Shown in pieces: positions 48,062-49,749 of a DNA stretch of 49,749 nt. Within the stretch, counting starts at the first letter, position 1, and each line of letters begins with the position of its first letter. Under the pieces are notes generated by a model. It was not told the DNA's origin. It did not search any database and worked only from the letters and a program-made list of their open reading frames with translations. A program made the translations under genes and the position numbers. Source of the DNA: an uncultured delta proteobacterium (GTDB taxonomy: Bacteria; Desulfobacterota; Desulfobulbia; Desulfobulbales; Desulfocapsaceae); contig CAIUQR010000069.1 of NCBI GenBank assembly GCA_903901335.1, positions 1 through 49,749 on the forward strand. Reading direction: 5' to 3'.

Positions 48062-48137
48062 AAACAGATTTGACCATTCAAGGGGATGGGCAATAATAGC
48101 GTAAACGGAAAAATTAAATACCAAAGGAGAGGATATT

Positions 48138-48428
48138 ATGGCATTGACAAAGGCAGACTTAGTTCAGCAGATCTACAAGAATCATGAGACTTTAACAAAA
48201 ACACAGACTATTGAGGCGGTTGAATCGTTTCTTCGAATTGCAAAGAATTCTCTTATAAACGGCAATAGACTGCTGTTGAGTGGGTTTGGCAAATTTAATG
48301 TCAAAGAAAAAGATGCACGAAATGGCCGGAATCCTCAGACAGGAGATAAACTTATCCTTGAACCCAGACGGGTTGTGACATTCAGACCTTCAGGTTTATT
48401 GCGCGAAAGGGTAAATGAATCAAAATAG
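48138..48428 (+). CDS. HU/IHF-family DNA-binding protein
   Basis: The 96-residue protein has the full HU/IHF fold: MALTKADLVQQIYKNHETLT, LLLSGFGKFNVKEKDARNGR, NPQTGDKLILEPRRVVTFRP. The IHF-like tail (LLRERVN) suggests the IHF alpha subgroup. GGAG precedes the ATG. It may shape origin or recombination sites. It is intact, unlike the HU remnant at 26735. Confidence 0.9.
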   Translation: MALTKADLVQQIYKNHETLTKTQTIEAVESFLRIAKNSLINGNRLLLSGFGKFNVKEKDARNGRNPQTGDKLILEPRRVVTFRPSGLLRERVNESK

Positions 48429-48437
48429 CGAGGTAAT

Positions 48438-48617
48438 ATGGTGACTCTTGAGGACATACGAATAGCAGTTGTGCACCGAAAAGAAGCCAGATCTGCAGCA
48501 AAATTCTTGCATAATCAAGAGGCTGTGTTTAAGCCGGGAAAGGGTTGGTTTCTCAAAGAAATGTATCTTGGAAAAACCGCAATCCGAGCAAAATGTTTCC
48601 TGGCACCGGGCCGATAA
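48438..48617 (+). CDS. Small 59-residue protein of unknown function
   Basis: The frame starts ATG-GTG with AGG four bases upstream, nine bases after the HU/IHF gene. It encodes VTLEDIRIAVVHRKEARSAA, then KFLHNQEAVFKPGKGWFLKE and a basic tail. Composition is protein-like and the position suggests an operon with the HU/IHF gene. No family is recognised. A GTG one codon later is the other start. Confidence 0.45.
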   Translation: MVTLEDIRIAVVHRKEARSAAKFLHNQEAVFKPGKGWFLKEMYLGKTAIRAKCFLAPGR

Positions 48618-48649
48618 GAGGTGTGGATGTCGGAGAGTAATAAAGTTTC

Positions 48650-48670
48650 ATACTGAACGTCCGTCAGTAT
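48650..48670. other. Short hairpin between convergent genes
   Basis: ATACTGA and TCAGTAT pair perfectly over seven bases. TTCTGGT/ACCAGAA lies further on (about 48745). They sit between the small gene and the convergent YedK gene and have no T-run. The rest of 48618-48858 holds no gene I can support. Confidence 0.3.
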
Positions 48671-48858
48671 AGAATTTACGACAAAGATAATCGGGTGCAA
48701 TCTCTTAAAAACAGAGTCCAGAATTTAGGATTTATGTGAACTTCTGGTAACCAGAAAATCACGGGGAGGTAACTCCGTTTGTATAGTGATCCGATACGAC
48801 GCCGAATCGAGCATTGTTGTTGTCTTTTAGCTGTATATCACCAAAGCGAATTGATTCA

Positions 48859-49536
48859 TCAGCTCAATGGCTCGGCCATTTTTTCCAAACATGCCGGTCC
48901 GTTTTTTTTCACACTATTAACCCTGCTGCTTACCGGATAAGTTTCTATCCATGAGTTCGAACATGGCTTGAGCATCGACATCACCCTCTCTTGATCTGTA
49001 TCTGGATCCAGCCAGATGGCCAGGTCATTCTTATCAAGGATCACCGGCATCCGGTCATGGATTTCCAGCATCAGCGTATTGGCCTCGGTGGTGATGATCG
49101 AACATGAGTCGATCTCTTGGCCATCCTCGCCTCGCCAATGATCCCAGACGCCAGCCATTGTCATGTAGCCCTGATCGATCCGCCGGATGAAATAGGGCTG
49201 CTTCTGTGCTCCTTTTCGCAGCCACTCATAGAAACCGCTTGCTGGTATTATACAACGTCGGCGTTTCAATGGTTCACGGAAAGAAGCTTTCTTCTCAATT
49301 CCTTCGGCCCTGGCGTTGTTAAGGATATATTTGGTTTTTTGATTTTTGGACCAGAATGGCACCAAGCCCCAATGGAGCATGGCATAGGAAGGATTGTCAG
49401 TCTGAGGAGAGTTGCGGATCGTCAGGATGTTTCGGGATGGAGGAATGTTGTAGTCCTCGATTGGGGGAGGATCCGGCAGGAGAAGCGTCTCGTATCCGAA
49501 GGTACCATTACCAAAATAAGCTAAACGTCCGCACAT
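48859..49536 (-). CDS. yedK: SRAP-domain protein (YedK/HMCES type)
   Basis: HMCES proteins crosslink to abasic sites in single-stranded DNA and protect them. The 225-residue protein starts MCGRLAYFG, giving the N-terminal catalytic Cys2 after Met removal. It has the Asn of ILNNARAEGI (near 74), Glu in IIPASGFYEWLRKG (near 104) and the His of LEIHDRMPV (near 161). All key residues are present. A single-strand DNA guardian fits an element that enters cells as a single strand. Confidence 0.93.
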   Translation of the reverse strand: MCGRLAYFGNGTFGYETLLLPDPPPIEDYNIPPSRNILTIRNSPQTDNPSYAMLHWGLVPFWSKNQKTKYILNNARAEGIEKKASFREPLKRRRCIIPASGFYEWLRKGAQKQPYFIRRIDQGYMTMAGVWDHWRGEDGQEIDSCSIITTEANTLMLEIHDRMPVILDKNDLAIWLDPDTDQERVMSMLKPCSNSWIETYPVSSRVNSVKKNGPACLEKMAEPLS

Positions 49537-49707
49537 AATACTATACGTTTGTCGTTATAATTTTGTGGAGATTTTCTATCCGATATTTGGTCACTGATTG
49601 CGTGTTAAGATAGATAGGAGATATCGGAACTTTTGGAATTTAGTTCTCCATATGGTCATGCCTTCAATTAACTGTCTATGAAATCACGTTTTCTGAACTG
49701 ATATCCG

Positions 49708-49744
49708 AAACCTTTTAAAGACCTTTAAATCAACCTTTAAAAGG
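49708..49744. repeat. ACCTTTAAA repeats at the right edge
   Basis: Three near-copies of ACCTTTAAA lie in 37 bases. CCTTTTAAAG (49711-49720) and CTTTAAAAGG (49735-49744) form a perfect 10-bp inverted repeat. A ribosome-binding-site-like AAGGAGG ends the window, so a gene may start just beyond. Confidence 0.4.
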
Positions 49745-49749
49745 AGGTA

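Overview
This window looks like a large stretch of a conjugative plasmid, or a plasmid-like integrative element, from a Gram-negative bacterium. The gene mix (F-type mating-pair genes, a MucR-like regulator, a DUF932/RadC/helicase cluster) resembles what I know from Desulfobacterota and relatives, but that host guess is inference. I see no rRNA, tRNA or chromosomal housekeeping block.

Layout. (1) 1-1.2 kb: a TrfA-type replication initiator that breaks off near base 117, with a foreign-looking coding tail at the edge, then a small membrane protein. (2) 17.6-1.2 kb, minus strand: a tightly packed F-type type IV secretion operon in the order ompA-like, traA, traL, traE, traK, traB, traV, traC, a duplicated traC tail, traW, traU, trbC, trbI, S26 peptidase, traF, traH, a small membrane gene, traG. 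Several genes overlap by ATGA, TTGA or TAATG. (3) 17.5-22.3 kb: AT-rich accessory DNA with a possible short RNA, a 57-nt palindrome, small unknown genes and an acyl-CoA synthetase cargo gene. (4) 22.3-28.4 kb: a mobile-element patchwork. It holds a structured RNA resembling a HEARO/IscB omega-RNA without its nuclease, two copies of a short element, a PIN/Phd toxin-antitoxin pair, a tyrosine recombinase, tandem hairpin repeats, twin perfect hairpins followed by a TraK-like gene (candidate oriT), a broken HU gene and a MucR-like regulator. A 102-bp repeat lies in inverted orientation at both ends of a 4.2-kb segment. (5) 28.5-40.8 kb, minus strand: a cluster resembling a plasmid leading region. 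It has HigBA-like and RelE/HTH toxin-antitoxin pairs, DUF932, RadC, DUF2786, a helicase, a DNA methyltransferase, a Cas4-like nuclease, SSB and small unknowns. Thirteen transcription units here are each preceded by the same kind of hairpin leader, which resembles the radC RNA motif. (6) 41.5-45.1 kb: a putative initiator gene with iteron-like repeats inside its coding sequence, next to parA, and a second, divergent ParF/ParG-like partition pair. (7) 45.1-49.7 kb: a WGR-domain protein, unknowns, a serine resolvase with likely binding sites, a small pseudogene, an HU/IHF protein and a YedK/HMCES-type protein.

How it fits together. The mating apparatus is nearly complete, but TraN, the coupling protein TraD and a relaxase are not visible and may lie outside. 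If the twin hairpins at 25.7 kb are oriT, the 28.5-40.8 kb genes are transcribed towards it. This is the orientation expected for leading-region genes, whose template strand enters the recipient first. SSB, RadC, the methyltransferase and DUF932 fit early establishment. Two initiator-like genes and two ParA systems suggest a cointegrate history.
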